Source: an uncultured Acidobacteriota bacterium
Lineage (GTDB): Bacteria > Acidobacteriota > Blastocatellia > Pyrinomonadales > Pyrinomonadaceae
DNA length: 5,384 nt
NCBI GenBank assembly: GCA_902826385.1
Contig: CADEEU010000255.1
Coordinates: 1 to 5,384 of the forward strand
Direction of reading: 5' to 3'
Positions 5,350 to 5,384 of this stretch are shown here, in pieces (within the stretch, counting starts at the first letter, position 1; the number at the start of each line of letters is the position of its first letter). The translations under genes and the position numbers were made by a program. The notes below the pieces were generated by a model. It saw nothing but the letters and a program-made list of their open reading frames with translations, did not search any database and was not told the DNA's origin.

Positions 5350-5384
5350 ATGCTCGAGTCGATTGCGACGGTCTTCGTGATGCT
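5350..5384 (+). CDS. Start of an unidentified gene, cut by the right edge
   Basis: An ATG two bases after the exporter-like stop opens a frame reading MLESIATVFVML to the edge. The hydrophobic start would suit a membrane protein, and MarC-type proteins begin in a similar way, but twelve residues cannot identify it. The bases share the GC-rich character of the preceding tail and probably come from the same source. There is no clear ribosome-binding site. It could also be a chance frame. Confidence 0.25.
   Translation, partial: MLESIATVFVM

Overview
The window looks like a piece of a moderately GC-rich, free-living heterotrophic bacterial chromosome. Gene content, protein wording and the nucleotidyltransferase/small-protein pair are most reminiscent of Acidobacteriota (Blastocatellia/Pyrinomonadaceae-like). 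That placement is an impression from family knowledge, not a computed result. Most genes lack a Shine-Dalgarno sequence, and several have a TAAAAT-like -10 box almost touching the start codon.

Layout. (1) 1-1669, minus strand: an almost complete electron-transfer flavoprotein:quinone oxidoreductase (ETF-QO). Only the last residue or so and the stop lie outside the left edge. (2) 1670-1815: a short intergenic stretch with a plausible ETF-QO promoter. (3) 1816-2627, minus strand: a two-gene unit made of a 68-aa small protein followed by a nucleotidyltransferase-fold protein of the AbiEii/MenT type, possibly toxin-antitoxin-like. The nucleotidyltransferase has no conventional start codon where its fold seems to begin, but an AUU preceded by an AGGTGATC Shine-Dalgarno match lies in the right place. 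(4) 2715-3770, minus strand: mtnA, methylthioribose-1-phosphate isomerase of methionine salvage. (5) 3771-3938: a divergent control region holding a 61-bp imperfect inverted repeat that would make up nearly the whole mtnA leader, a 14-bp perfect palindrome over the mtnA -10 box, and promoters for both directions. (6) 3939-4487, plus strand: a MacroD/YmdB-type macro-domain protein. (7) 4580-about 5270, plus strand: the N-terminal third of an alpha-glucan (maltodextrin) phosphorylase.

The phosphorylase does not continue as expected. Near 5263-5280 the reading frame passes directly into what looks like the C-terminal end of a LysE/RhtB-family exporter, stops at 5347, and a new start follows at 5350. 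The last roughly 120 bases are GC-rich and look proteobacterial. The simplest reading is a chimeric assembly join at a contig end; a true rearrangement is the alternative.

Apart from the small-protein/nucleotidyltransferase pair, the genes are independent metabolic or housekeeping functions: fatty- and amino-acid oxidation electron transfer, methionine salvage, ADP-ribose metabolism and glycogen breakdown. They do not form one pathway. No rRNA, tRNA, CRISPR array or transposase was seen.
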